From NCBI GenBank assembly GCA_942491735.1, contig CALOCN010000014.1, positions 3,162,001-3,226,000 of the forward strand: a DNA stretch of 64,000 bases, read 5' to 3'. The translations under genes were made by a program, and so were the position numbers. Under the pieces are notes generated by a model that made no database searches, had not been told where the DNA came from, and worked only from the letters and a program-made list of their open reading frames with translations. The stretch's first letter is position 1. Each line of letters opens with the position of its first letter. This document shows, piece after piece, positions 43,845-54,400 of this stretch. Origin of the DNA: CALOCN01 sp942491735 (lineage in GTDB: Bacteria > Eisenbacteria > RBG-16-71-46 > JABDJR01).

Positions 43845-44111
43845 CTAGAGGCTGCCCTTGTAGGCCTTGCCGGGACGGAACCGCACGGTCTTGCTGGCCT
43901 TGATCTTGATGGCCTCACCCGTCTTCGGGTTGCGACCCATGCGGGCCTTGCGGGCGCTGACGTTGAAGGAACCGAAGCCGGCGATGGTCACGCCGCCCTT
44001 CTTGGTTCCGCGCTTGATGGCGTCGAGCGTGGCGTCGACGGCCAACGAGGCATCCTTCTTGGTCAGCTGCGTCTTCTTCGCGACGGATTCAATCAGTTCA
44101 GCTTTGTTCAT
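43845..44111 (-). CDS. hup: HU-family DNA-binding protein
   Basis: An 88-residue nucleoid protein. MNKAELIESVAKKTQLTKKD at the start and GRNPKTGEAIKIKASKTVRFRPGK near the end are typical of HU, including the DNA-intercalating proline arm. GGAGGGACATGCC precedes the ATG. It stands alone with its own promoter and terminator. Confidence 0.97.
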   Translation of the reverse strand: MNKAELIESVAKKTQLTKKDASLAVDATLDAIKRGTKKGGVTIAGFGSFNVSARKARMGRNPKTGEAIKIKASKTVRFRPGKAYKGSL

Positions 44112-44147
44112 GGCATGTCCCTCCTGTGCCTAGAACGGGTTTCTCGT

Positions 44148-44159
44148 AGTCGGCCGACT
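44148..44159. promoter_or_regulatory. Palindrome in the HU leader
   Basis: AGTCGGCCGACT is a perfect 12-base palindrome between the predicted HU transcription start and the gene. It could be an operator or a leader hairpin. Confidence 0.3.
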
Positions 44160-44175
44160 TTGCCGACCAACAGGA

Positions 44176-44204
44176 TGGATATCACCCCGTTATCGGTCCG
44201 TCAA
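44176..44204 (-). promoter_or_regulatory. Candidate sigma-70 promoter of the HU gene
   Basis: TTGACG (44199-44204) and TATCCA (44176-44181) are 17 bases apart on the minus strand. The -35 is strong and the -10 modest. Confidence 0.5.
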
Positions 44205-44305
44205 CGAAAAACAATCCGGAAAGCCGCAAGAAATCAGGGCAAAACGGGGGTCCGTCAGCGGGATCCTCCGCGCCCACAGGGAACCGGGATCACCGACCGC
44301 CCGAT

Positions 44306-44319
44306 CCACCGGCCGGTGG
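44306..44319. terminator. Palindrome after the C25 peptidase gene
   Basis: CCACCGGCCGGTGG is a perfect 14-base palindrome 25 bases past the C25 stop. No T run follows, so termination is only a possibility. Confidence 0.3.
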
Positions 44320-44343
44320 GGCCGGGAGTCATCGTCGACGGGG

Positions 44344-47300
44344 TCAACGCGCCACCGCCACCCGCTCCAGATGGCGGATCTGCTCGCCGCCCGGGCCGGA
44401 AAGCTCCAGGACAAACAGGTAGACCCCGTTGGCCACCTCTTCCCCGGTGTCGTCCCGGAAGTCCCAGGTGAACTGGTTTCGTCCCGCCCGCACCGGGCCC
44501 GGGGTGGACAGGACCCGCCGCCCCTTGACCGTGTAGACCGAGACCTGGGCCGTCTCGGCCGCGCGCGACAGTTCGTAGATCAACCCGCCCGGGAGCACCT
44601 CATACGGATTCGGGTAGAAGTACACGTTGAGCAGGCTGAGATCGTCCCCCCGGGCCGCCACGTCCACGGACCGGGTGACCGATTCCCCGCCTCCGCTGGC
44701 CCGGATGCCCACCCGGTGGTCCCCCGTCCAGTCCAGGCCCACCAGTCGGGCCGTCCAGAAACGCCCCGATTCGTCGTCCGCGTCCAGCGTGGCGGTCACC
44801 GGCACCTCGTCCAGGAGGACCTCGAAGTCGGTGGCCTGCATGGGAACCGGAGTCTCGATGGCAATGGAGACCTCCGACTCCGGGTCGATGAGGTTCAACC
44901 CGCCCGGGTCGAGCAGGGAGCCGTCGGCGGAAAAGACGGTGTTGTACTGGACCGGGAAGCGGAAGCTGGACATCCGACCGGACCAGTCGGTGGCCTCCAG
45001 GGCCACGTCGTAGGTCCCGAGCCGCAACGCGGTCCTGAAGCTCACCCCATAGAACTGGGCTCCCTGATCCGTGGGATCCGGCTGGACCAGCGCGATTCGC
45101 TCGGCGGGCACCACCAGGTCCCCTTCCATCACCCGGATCGTGCTCACGTCCACGTCGTCGCTCAGGATGGCGTCGATGGCCAGCGAGTCGTCGAACGAAT
45201 CGGCAAAGAGCCGGGTTTCGTTCCCCACCGGGCTCCCATCGAGGCTGACCTGGAACTGCACGTCCCAGATGTCGATCCGGGTGGCCGGATCCCCCAGCAA
45301 CATGTAGGTACGGAGCATCTCGTTCCAGTCGTTGAACTGGAACCCGCCGTTCTCGGCCGCGTTGGCCACCAGCCCCCGGGTCAGGGCCTCACCGAGGACG
45401 CGCCGCGGGCGGCCGGTTTCCGGATCCCGGGGCAGGTCCCAGAAGAAGGGCCGGGTGGTGTAGATCTGGGCGTCCGGATTGGTATGCAGCCATTCGTACC
45501 CCGTGGAAGCGATCGAGGCCACCGCTCCGCGGTTGGGAGAGAGCACCAGGACCTCACCGAAGCTTTCCCCCCGGGTCCCCTCCCAGGCGTGTTCGAACTC
45601 GTTGAGATGGCAGGCGTACCCTTCGAAGATGAACGGTCGGCCCAGGTTGTTCAGACGGTCCAGGTCCCGGTTGGAGAGGGCGAGGTCCGGCCGGTGCAGC
45701 AGGAGCGACTCCGTGGTCACCAGGTTCTTGTTGGCGTGCCCGGTGAACTGCACGAAGAGATAGCCCTCATCCATCTTCTCCAGGAGCCGGGGAGTCACCC
45801 GGGCGCGCGAGTAGTTGGTGGTCGCCCGCAGCGCGGTCTGGTTCGGGAAGGTGGGGTCCTTGGGGCAGTTCTGGGGATTGCCCGGCTCCCGGTCAAGGGT
45901 GGAGACCGTGTCCAGATACGCGTCGAGGAAGAACGGTTCGGCGAGGAACCCGGCCAAACGACCCTTCTCCACGATGGAGTCGGCCATGGCTTCCGTGGTC
46001 AGCCGGAAGCTGCGTTCCTGCGACTTGTAGCAGTAGCCGGTGTTGAAGGTGATGCTGGTCGAATACTGGTCGTCCGAGACGAGCAACGCGCGCCGACGCC
46101 AATCCTCATCGGGATCCGCGGACTCGTACGCGATGATCTTCTGCACCACCGCATCCACCTCGGTCACGCTCCCCACCGGCAAGCGACCCACATGCATGTC
46201 CGGCACAAAGTCCAGGAACGGCGAGTCCGGAGCCAGGAACCCGACGAACCAGTTGTCGGTCCCCGCCATCTCCCGCCCCCCCGGGCCGGGCACGTTGTTG
46301 AAGTGCATCATGGTCGGCACCCAGTCCACGTCGGCCTGCTCGTTGGAGTGCCGGTAGTCCTCGCTCGCGTCCCCCCCCAGCAGGAGATAGCTCGGGGCGG
46401 GATCCCAGCACTTGAACGCCTGGGTCAGGAAGCGCTGGATGGCCCACGGCGTCTTGTCCCCTCCGGCGAACTGGTCATAGACCTCGTGCGTGTTGACCAC
46501 GAACACCCGGTGTCCCTGGGATTCGCGGTGGGCCACCAGGGGGGCCCAGGCGTCCTGATGATCCCGGTGGGTGACCAGGATGTAGTCGCTGCCGGCGCCT
46601 TCATGCAGCAGATCCCGGGACAGTCCGCGCTCCACCACTGCCGGTCCCAGGTCCGGGGGCAGGTTTGGACCTTCCGGACGGAGATCGCCCTCGGTCAGCA
46701 CGCGGGCCACCAGCACGGAGGGGAACCGCCCGGTCACGTTCACCCGCACCGTGGCGGAGAAGGTCCCGCCGACCGCGTCCACCTTGGGAGTGAGCAACAC
46801 GACATCGAGGGGGTCCGAGACGTCGAGGACCACCACCTCGTCGCTGGAGAACCCGCTCACCGTGTACTCGAGCAACCCCTTGTGCTCCCCCGTATTGAAC
46901 TCGAGGTGATCGTTCTGGGCCACCAGCAACCGGTCGTAGGTAACCTCGAACCAGTCGAAGTAGGCGCCGCTGGTGGAGGTCAGCTGGTCCGTGCGCCCCT
47001 GCAGCCGGACCAGGTTCCCGGAGCTCCGCATGCAGTCGGCAATGTCCAGGGGGGGGCTGCTGAAGAGGTAGGGGTTGCGCCCGAAGAACAGGTGGTCCGT
47101 GACCAACTGGCAGTCGTTGAGCTTCAGCGACACGAAGTGGTTGGTGGTCGCGGCGGTGGTGAAGATGCCCTCCCAACGGGCCCGGATCGACATCTGTCCC
47201 GCGGGATCCGGGGTGGGCGCGGGGAAGGACAACGATTCGTCCACCTCGGACGGCTGGAGCCAGAAGATGAACGACTCCAGGGGATAGAACGCCGCCCCGG

Positions 47301-48534
47301 AGTCGCGGGGGTTGTTGATGTAGTGGTTGTCCACTTCGAAGTGGGCGGAATACGGGAAGTTGGTCAGCTGCGTGTACCCGTCGCCGGCGGGGTATCCATC
47401 CCCCTCGCTGAACCCCACCCCCCCCTCGGGATCGTGGGTGATCCAGTAGGAATGGAAGAAGGAGAAGCGGGACTCGCTGAACAGCGGTTCGAACCGGTCC
47501 TCGTAGTTGAACCCGTAGAAGATCACCCAGTCCCCGTCATCGAGGGTCCCGTTCTCGTTCGAATCGATGACGATCCGGGGCACCGGGGTCAGGGGGAACG
47601 GGTTGGCGACCCGGTCGTTGTAGCCCCGCTCCATCACCTGGACATCGTCCACCGGCACTCCGGACGGCCAGCCCTGGGAGGCCAGTTCGGAATACGCGAC
47701 CCGGGCCAAACCGGAGGCCCCGAACCGGACCCGAACCTGGACCTGACCCTCCTTCACCACCGGCGGGGGCAACTCGGTCATCGCGCGCGTGGCGAAGGAA
47801 CGGGCCGAGGCCGCGTTGAGCACCACCGCCTTCTGGATCCCGTCCCAGGCCGGTTCCGGCCCCACCCGCACTTCACGCTCCTCCCCCGGGACGAGGGATG
47901 GGGCGCCGACCGCCGAGGTCTCCCGTTCGAACCGGACCGTGACCTCGATCTCCCGCGCCACCGAGTAGCTTCCCGACCCCAGGTCCACCGACACCGGGCG
48001 AACCAGGAGGGACTGGACACGCTGGAAGCGCCACCCCTGCACAGGGCCGGCCTCGACCACCGGGGTCAGCCCCGCCACGGCGTAGGCCTGCGGGTCCTCG
48101 ACGAACGTCTCCACCTGGGTGTCCAGGGGCACCCCCGGGACGACGGTCCGGGTGGGGACCGGCGCGGGGCGCGGACCCTGGAAGCTGGAGCTCCGGGTCA
48201 CGCGATGGGTCACCACCGCCCGATGCCCGGCCGGCACCGCGAAGGGGAACCCGCGCATGGGGAGGCTGGGCGCGCCGGCGGCCTCGCTCCCGGGGCTCAC
48301 GTAGCCGGGCAAGGCCACGGTGAGCCGCACCCCGACCTCGGGGTGCTCCTGAAGGGCACGCACCGGCTCCGGGACCCGGATACGCACGACAAACCCATCC
48401 GGGCTCTCCGAGACGACGGTCAACCCATCCTCGGGGCGGGCATCGCTCAACCCGGGGGCCAGCGCGGGGAGCAGCAGGGCAAGAAGAAGGCAGGAAAGGA
48501 GCCGGCGGGGGCTTCCGTGATCGCTAGCGTTCAT
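44344..48534 (-). CDS. Large secreted C25-family cysteine peptidase (gingipain/PorU-like)
   Basis: Start at ATG 48534 behind GAGGTATTC; the same frame is open for another 963 bases upstream, but that is the shadow of the opposite-strand ubiA gene. The 1396-residue product has a signal peptide (to about 30), a long beta-rich N-terminal part, a C25 catalytic domain (about 650-1090) with H933 in TGHAN and C975 in EGYACHL, and an FlgD-like/T9SS-type C-terminal domain (about 1310-1396: VSVYTVKGRRV, FTWDFRDDTGEEVANGVY). It is either a secreted protease or the PorU-type sortase of a type IX system. The histidine follows G and is followed by A where G is usual. Confidence 0.92.
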   Translation of the reverse strand: MNASDHGSPRRLLSCLLLALLLPALAPGLSDARPEDGLTVVSESPDGFVVRIRVPEPVRALQEHPEVGVRLTVALPGYVSPGSEAAGAPSLPMRGFPFAVPAGHRAVVTHRVTRSSSFQGPRPAPVPTRTVVPGVPLDTQVETFVEDPQAYAVAGLTPVVEAGPVQGWRFQRVQSLLVRPVSVDLGSGSYSVAREIEVTVRFERETSAVGAPSLVPGEEREVRVGPEPAWDGIQKAVVLNAASARSFATRAMTELPPPVVKEGQVQVRVRFGASGLARVAYSELASQGWPSGVPVDDVQVMERGYNDRVANPFPLTPVPRIVIDSNENGTLDDGDWVIFYGFNYEDRFEPLFSESRFSFFHSYWITHDPEGGVGFSEGDGYPAGDGYTQLTNFPYSAHFEVDNHYINNPRDSGAAFYPLESFIFWLQPSEVDESLSFPAPTPDPAGQMSIRARWEGIFTTAATTNHFVSLKLNDCQLVTDHLFFGRNPYLFSSPPLDIADCMRSSGNLVRLQGRTDQLTSTSGAYFDWFEVTYDRLLVAQNDHLEFNTGEHKGLLEYTVSGFSSDEVVVLDVSDPLDVVLLTPKVDAVGGTFSATVRVNVTGRFPSVLVARVLTEGDLRPEGPNLPPDLGPAVVERGLSRDLLHEGAGSDYILVTHRDHQDAWAPLVAHRESQGHRVFVVNTHEVYDQFAGGDKTPWAIQRFLTQAFKCWDPAPSYLLLGGDASEDYRHSNEQADVDWVPTMMHFNNVPGPGGREMAGTDNWFVGFLAPDSPFLDFVPDMHVGRLPVGSVTEVDAVVQKIIAYESADPDEDWRRRALLVSDDQYSTSITFNTGYCYKSQERSFRLTTEAMADSIVEKGRLAGFLAEPFFLDAYLDTVSTLDREPGNPQNCPKDPTFPNQTALRATTNYSRARVTPRLLEKMDEGYLFVQFTGHANKNLVTTESLLLHRPDLALSNRDLDRLNNLGRPFIFEGYACHLNEFEHAWEGTRGESFGEVLVLSPNRGAVASIASTGYEWLHTNPDAQIYTTRPFFWDLPRDPETGRPRRVLGEALTRGLVANAAENGGFQFNDWNEMLRTYMLLGDPATRIDIWDVQFQVSLDGSPVGNETRLFADSFDDSLAIDAILSDDVDVSTIRVMEGDLVVPAERIALVQPDPTDQGAQFYGVSFRTALRLGTYDVALEATDWSGRMSSFRFPVQYNTVFSADGSLLDPGGLNLIDPESEVSIAIETPVPMQATDFEVLLDEVPVTATLDADDESGRFWTARLVGLDWTGDHRVGIRASGGGESVTRSVDVAARGDDLSLLNVYFYPNPYEVLPGGLIYELSRAAETAQVSVYTVKGRRVLSTPGPVRAGRNQFTWDFRDDTGEEVANGVYLFVLELSGPGGEQIRHLERVAVAR

Positions 48535-48614
48535 GAATACCTCGGGTTTCCCCGCTCGGGGGCTTGGTAGGAAAGCTGACGAGTTTAACCCGAATGGGGA
48601 TCGGTGGTTCCCGG

Positions 48615-48643
48615 TTGACCCCCCCTGGAGTCGCTGATAGCGT
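48615..48643 (+). promoter_or_regulatory. Candidate promoter of ubiA giving a leaderless message
   Basis: TTGACC (48615-48620) and TAGCGT (48638-48643) are 17 bases apart with TGA as extended -10. The predicted start near 48650 is only about five bases before ATG 48655, and there is no ribosome binding site. Confidence 0.5.
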
Positions 48644-48654
48644 GCCACCCCTCC

Positions 48655-49554
48655 ATGATGCGTCGACTGTCGCTCTACTGGGAGTTCTCCCGGCCATTTA
48701 CGCTCCTCGCCCCCGCCCTGGGGATGCTCTCGGGCGGGTTGGCCGCCGTGGGCGCTGCTCCCGCGAGCCCCCTGACCGGCACCCTGGGCCTCAACCTGTT
48801 GTTCGGCACCCTGATGGCCGTGGCCATGAACGCCGGCAGCAACGCCCTCAATCAGATCTACGATCTCGATGTGGACCGCGTGAACAAGCCGGACCGGGCT
48901 CTTCCCAGTGGTCGGATCTCGATCTCCGAGGCCTACGGATTGACCGCGGTCCTGTTTGCCCTCGGCCTGGCCCTGGCCTGGGCGGTGAATGTCCTGCTCT
49001 TCGTTCTCGCCCTGGGGGCGATCCTCTTCACCGCGGCCTACTCCATCCCTCCGGCCCGCACCAAGAGCCGGGGGCTGGGCGCCAATTTGACCATCGCCAT
49101 CCCACGCGGGGTCGGTCTCAAGATCGCCGGGTGGGCTTGCGTCAAATCCATCTTCGCGGTGGAACCCTGGGCCATCGGCCTCGTGTTCGGGCTCTTCCTC
49201 CTGGGCACCACCTCCACCAAGGACTTTGCCGACATCGAAGGGGACAAGGCGGGGGGGTGCCGGACGCTGCCCATCGTCTACGGGGTACGCCGTGCCGCGT
49301 GGCTGATCGCGCCGTTCTTTGTCCTGCCGTTTCTCCTGCTGCCCCTGGGCGCGGGAGTCGGCATCCTCACCGGAAACCGCGTGCTCCTGTCCCTGTTGGG
49401 ACTGGCCCTGAGCGCCTGGGGAAGCTACGTCGCGTTCCTCATCGTGAAGGATCCCCGTACGCTGACCGCGGGGGAGAATCACGCCTCCTGGAAACACATG
49501 TACGGCATGTTGTTCGTCGCCCAGATCGGGTTGGCCGCGGCGTACCTGCTCTAG
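48655..49554 (+). CDS. UbiA-family membrane prenyltransferase
   Basis: A 299-residue integral membrane enzyme with eight to nine helices and the two aspartate-rich prenyl-diphosphate sites: NQIYDLDVDRVNKPDR and KDFADIEGDKAGG. It attaches an isoprenoid chain to an acceptor. The second motif resembles homogentisate/chlorophyll-type members as much as menaquinone-type ones, so the acceptor is not assigned. No other quinone gene is nearby. Confidence 0.93.
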   Translation: MMRRLSLYWEFSRPFTLLAPALGMLSGGLAAVGAAPASPLTGTLGLNLLFGTLMAVAMNAGSNALNQIYDLDVDRVNKPDRALPSGRISISEAYGLTAVLFALGLALAWAVNVLLFVLALGAILFTAAYSIPPARTKSRGLGANLTIAIPRGVGLKIAGWACVKSIFAVEPWAIGLVFGLFLLGTTSTKDFADIEGDKAGGCRTLPIVYGVRRAAWLIAPFFVLPFLLLPLGAGVGILTGNRVLLSLLGLALSAWGSYVAFLIVKDPRTLTAGENHASWKHMYGMLFVAQIGLAAAYLL

Positions 49555-49560
49555 TCGCGG

Positions 49561-51282
49561 CTACAGGGCCTCTTCCAGGGAGACCTGGGCCAGCGCCTCT
49601 TCATGGACCGTGACCCCCACCTTCGCCTTCTGGTCTTCCAGGAACCGCTTGAGCTTCTGGTCCTGGATCCAGACCTTGGCGTTCTCGTCCACCTGTTCCT
49701 TGATCTCGTTGTAGCTCATCGGCCGGGACCCCCGGCGCGCCAGGAGGCGGTAGACGGTGGCGCGATCCACCCGGACATCCGGGTCGCTGACCCCTCCCTC
49801 GACGAGGGTGGAGAGGACGTCGTCCGCACCCGGGTCCTGCCCCTCGTAGATCCAGACGCTCTCTCCCATGGACTTGAGCTCCGGGTCACGGGCCTCGTAG
49901 CGATCGCGCAGGTCCTTGAAGGCAGCGCCGGCCCGCCACTCCTTCGCCAGTTCCTCCAGCATGGCCTTGTCTTCCGAGGTGAAGACGGCGACCTTGTAGG
50001 AAGGAGCGGCCACGTACTGATCGCGGAACTGCTCGAAGTACGCGTCGATCTCGGCCTGGGTCGGTTCCGCATGGGCCAGGATGTTGTTGTAGTAGAAATA
50101 GGTCACCCGCATCTCCCGCTCCCGGCTCTCCAGGGCGGAGACGACCTCCGGAAGCTGATCCACGCCGTAGTCCAGCGCAGCCTTGTTGATCAGGAAATCC
50201 CGGATCATGAGATCCAGACAGTCCTGGAGCTGCTCGTCGCTGTGTCCCCGCGGCCAGATTCCGGTGGCAATCCAGGTCAACCGCTCCGCGAACTCGTCCG
50301 CGGTCCAGTCCGGTGCGTGCTTGAAGTCGATCACGACCAGGGCCGATTCCTCCGGGGTGAAGCTCGGCTTGAATCGCTCCGCCTCCAGGTACTCCATGGG
50401 ATTGTCGGTCTTGGGTTCCCAGTAGTACTTGGACTGGAGCAGCTGGCGGGCCTCGGCGGACACGAACGGTTCCTCATGCGCGTGGAGCGAGTCCAGCATG
50501 CTGATTTGTTGATCCATGTAGAGCGGCTCGAGCAGCTTCTGACGGAGGATCTCATCCTGCAGCTCACGCGTTCCCAGGGGCGGGCCGTCCCGCTCCTCCC
50601 GCGCCTGCACGATGTAGTGCCCGTCCGCCATGGCAATCGGCCCCACCACGGTGCCCAGCGGCGAGGCCCACAGCAGGCTGTCGACCGGCCAGGGAAGCGT
50701 GCCGGCGGTCAGCCACCCCATGGCCCCGCCCTGGTCGTTCCCGGTCCACTTCATGGAGTGGTCGTCGGCCAGGGAAGCGAAGTCATCCCCGGCGTCCAGG
50801 CGGGAACGTACGTACTTGGCCTCGTCGCCGTCCTGGACCAGGATGCCCCACACCCGCAGTTCCCGCTTCGAATGGGCGTAGAGCTGGTCCTTCATTTCCT
50901 CGGTGATGACGATCTGATCCATGATCAGCCGTTCCCGCAGCTTCTTTTCCAGCAATGTCTTCTTGACCCGGGCCAGCCTCCACCCGTGCTGGATGGGCGG
51001 TTCGGGGTAGGCCTCGTAGGCAGCGATCTCCATCAATTCCTTGTTGATGAGATCGTCCAGGAATAACCTGCGCTCTTCGGGGGTGACGGGGGGGAGTCCC
51101 TGGCCCGCGAGGGCGGCGGCACGGAAGTCCTCCGACGTGATGACCCGGTCGCCCACCTCGGCCAGAGTCAGGCCCTGGGCTCCCTCGCTGCCCGAACCGT
51201 CCCCCCCCCCGCCGGAGCACCCGGCGACAAGAACAGAGGCGAACAGGAGACCCAGCGCACGGACGATTGAGGAACGCTTCAT
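49561..51282 (-). CDS. Lipoprotein peptidyl-prolyl isomerase (parvulin/SurA-like)
   Basis: A 573-residue lipoprotein (lipobox VAGC, C22) with a glycine-rich linker, a helical chaperone part, and a parvulin domain around 135-250 (RVWGILVQDGDEAKYV, FASLADDHSMKWTGNDQGGAMGWL, GPIAMADGHYIVQARE). A second helical half follows and may be a degenerate parvulin region. It probably assists folding of exported proteins on the periplasmic side. It converges with ubiA six bases away. Confidence 0.9.
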   Translation of the reverse strand: MKRSSIVRALGLLFASVLVAGCSGGGGDGSGSEGAQGLTLAEVGDRVITSEDFRAAALAGQGLPPVTPEERRLFLDDLINKELMEIAAYEAYPEPPIQHGWRLARVKKTLLEKKLRERLIMDQIVITEEMKDQLYAHSKRELRVWGILVQDGDEAKYVRSRLDAGDDFASLADDHSMKWTGNDQGGAMGWLTAGTLPWPVDSLLWASPLGTVVGPIAMADGHYIVQAREERDGPPLGTRELQDEILRQKLLEPLYMDQQISMLDSLHAHEEPFVSAEARQLLQSKYYWEPKTDNPMEYLEAERFKPSFTPEESALVVIDFKHAPDWTADEFAERLTWIATGIWPRGHSDEQLQDCLDLMIRDFLINKAALDYGVDQLPEVVSALESREREMRVTYFYYNNILAHAEPTQAEIDAYFEQFRDQYVAAPSYKVAVFTSEDKAMLEELAKEWRAGAAFKDLRDRYEARDPELKSMGESVWIYEGQDPGADDVLSTLVEGGVSDPDVRVDRATVYRLLARRGSRPMSYNEIKEQVDENAKVWIQDQKLKRFLEDQKAKVGVTVHEEALAQVSLEEAL

Positions 51283-51380
51283 GACGACGGTTTTCCTTCT
51301 ATGGGGGACGACAAACGACAGATGAGTCTATCGGACCCGAGGGGGGATCTCAACTCCCACTCCGGGTGCGGCCAAGGCTC

Positions 51381-51409
51381 TTGAAGTGGTGCAGCCACAT
51401 TGCTATCCT
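51381..51409 (+). promoter_or_regulatory. Candidate promoter of the MFS/spermidine-synthase gene
   Basis: TTGAAG (51381-51386) and TATCCT (51404-51409) are 17 bases apart. The predicted start near 51416 lies about 35 bases before the GTG at 51450 and excludes the earlier GTG at 51366. Confidence 0.5.
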
Positions 51410-51449
51410 TTTACGCTCGTTCACGTTATCCAAGCAAGGAAGTCCCCTA

Positions 51450-54400
51450 GTGCCCCGACGCTCTTCCCCCGCCTGGGGGGCTCTGGAAACCACCATCCTG
51501 GCCCTGTTCTTTCTCTCCGGGGCCAGCGCCCTGGTGTACGAGGTCGTCTGGAGCCGGTCCCTGACCTATGTGTTCGGTGGCTCGGCCTTTGCCATCTCCA
51601 CCGTCCTCGCCGCCTTCATGGCCGGTCTCGCCCTGGGAAGCACGATCTTTGGCCGCCTGATCGATCGCCGGGGCAACCCGTTGGTGGTCTACGGAATCCT
51701 CGAGGCCGCGATCGCGATCTGGGCGCTCCTCCTGCCGCCCCTGCTGGGACTTCTCGATACGGTCTACGCCGGCATCTATCGCGGTCTCGATCCAGGGTTC
51801 TATACCCTCAGCCTGGTCCGATTCGTCCTCTGCTTTCTGCTTCTGTTGATCCCTACCACGCTCATGGGGGGAACCCTTCCCGTCCTGGGCAAGATTCTGC
51901 TTCGGGACCGCCGCCGTCTGGGGACCCGGGCCGGTCTGCTCTATGGCATCAATACCCTGGGCGCGGTGGTCGGTGTGTTTGCCGGGGGCTTTATCCTCGT
52001 CCCCGCCCTGGGACTTCGCGGAGCCACCTGGCTGGCCGTGGTGGTCAATCTGCTCGTGGCGGCACTGGCCCTCCTCGCCGCCAAGCGGTTTGCCATGCCG
52101 AGCCGGGACCCCGAGCCGCCCGAACCGGCCGAGGCGGCTGCGGATTCCCCCAGGCAAGCGCCATCCGATGCGGCGGCCACCCCGGCCATGCGCAGGGTCG
52201 TCCTCTGGGTCTACGCCGCAAGCGGTTTTGCCGCATTGGCCTACGAGGTTGCCTGGACCAAGTCCCTGACCATGGTCCTGGGCACCACCACCTACGCCTT
52301 CTCCGCCATGCTGACCACCTTCCTCCTCGGGCTGTCCCTGGGGGCGTTCCTGTTCGGCAGGCTGGTGGACCGGTTGGGCCGCCCCACCGCCCTCCTGGCC
52401 GTCGTACAGGCCCTGATTCCGCTCACCGCCGTCGCCACCATCCCCATTCTGGGTCGCCTTCCCCAGATCTTCGTCGATCTCTATCCGTCCATCGCCGGGA
52501 ACTGGGTCGGGGTGGAGTCGCTCCGCTTCCTGCTTTCCGGGGCGACCATGTTCGTGCCGACCCTCCTCATGGGGGCGATGTTCCCCCTGTGCACGCGGGT
52601 GTACATCGACCACCGGCACGAGGGGCGCAGCCTCGGCACCCTCTACGCCGCCAATACGGTGGGAGCCATCCTCGGTTCGTTCACGGCCGGGTTCATCCTC
52701 ATCCCCTTCCTGGGACGCCAGAACACCATCCTCGCCGCGACCGCGGTCAATATCGCCGCGGTGGCGCTGATCCTGATTTCCCTGCGCTGGCGCAATGTGC
52801 CCACAGGTTACCGTGCGGTGATCGGCGGTGCCGCCGCCGCCTCGGTCATCTTTCTCGTGGCGCCCACCCCATGGAGCCCGCTCGAGCGGTGGGATCCCCG
52901 CGTCATGTCCTCCGGCTCCTATGTCTACGCGGACAGCCTCTCCAAGGAAAGCAACATCCTGGAGTCGATGAAGGACCTCGACCTCCTCTTCTATGATGAG
53001 GCAACCGAGGGGACGGTCTCGGTGTGGCACGGCCAGTACGCCATCTCCCTGCGGACCAGCGGCAAGGTGGAGGCCAGTTCCTACGGGGACATGATCACCC
53101 AGAAGCTGCTCTCCCACCTGCCCTCCCTCTACCGCAAGGGGTCGGGGGGCTCGGCGGTCATGATCGGCCTGGCCAGCGGTATCTCGGTGGGCGCCCTGCT
53201 GGTCCATGATTTCGAGCACGTGGAGACCGCCGAGTTGATTCCATCCATGCGACGGGTGGCCGAGATCTTTGGTCCCTTCAACGGATACTGCCTCGACGAC
53301 CCGCGTCATGAACTCGTCCTCAACGACGGGCGCAATCACCTGCGACTCACCGATCGCACCTTCGACGTCATCGTGAGCGAGCCATCCAATCCCTGGATCG
53401 CCGGCGTGGGCTCGCTCTTCACCCAGGAGTTCTTCGAGCTGACCCGGAAGCGGCTTGCCCCGGGCGGGGTGGTTTGCCAGTGGGTGCAGATGTACCAGTT
53501 CTCGGAGGACAATCTGCGTACCGTGCTGGCCACGGTCGTCGACGCCTTTCCCTACGTCCATGTCTGGAACGGGGCGGCCGGGGACCTCATCCTGGTTTCC
53601 AGCAACGATCCGCTCACCATCGATCCGGATCGCATGGCCACCCTCATGAACGGCCCCTTCGGTGACGACATCGCCAGCCTGGAAATCCTTCCCCTGGAGC
53701 AGTTCCTGTCCTACTTCATCACCGATCGTGAAGGGCTGCTCCGGATGCTCGACGGGTGGGAGGAACGGGTCACCGACGACAATCTCTACCTCGAGTTTGC
53801 CGTGCCGCGCCACATGTTCAGTTCCCGGACCACCGCCTCCCCGTTCATCTTCGACCGTCATCGGCAACGGGTCCTGGACACGCTGGGGTGGTCGCAGGAT
53901 GACGCGGATGCGGAACTCATCGAGCGCTACCACGCCGCACGTTGGGCCGCGTACCGGGTACTCCACCGGGCACCCCTCCCCGGCAACACCACGGTAACCC
54001 GGTTCCTGGAAGCCGGCCTGCAGGGCGCTCCCCGCGAGTTTTCTTCCCGACGGATCCTCTCGGGCATGCTCAACGAAACCGCGATCCAGGACCTTCTCGC
54101 CGGTGAAGTGGAGACCGCCACCGCGGGATTTCTCCAGGCGATCCGCATCGGGGACGCCGGGGAGCGGGCGCTCGCCCTCAACAATCTGGGCACCATTGCC
54201 TTTCGTGCCGGGGGCATGGACAGTGCCCGGGCGTACTGGGAACGGTCCCTGGCCCTCCAGCCCGCATTCACCACGGTGAGCTACAACCTGTCCGTACTCG
54301 CGGCACGCGAGGGGAATAGCCGCGAGCAGATGGATCGGATTCGCCACGGCCTGCGCTTCAACCCGAATCACGCCCCGTCCCTGAACAACCTGTCGTTCGT

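Noticed and set aside
48535..49497. 321-residue N-terminal extension of the C25 peptidase frame
   Set aside because: It lies opposite ubiA, has no signal peptide or domain, and a good start with ribosome binding site and signal peptide exists at 48534.
51447..54371. 974-residue leftward open frame
   Set aside because: Glycine/glutamine/arginine-rich shadow of the MFS-spermidine synthase gene.
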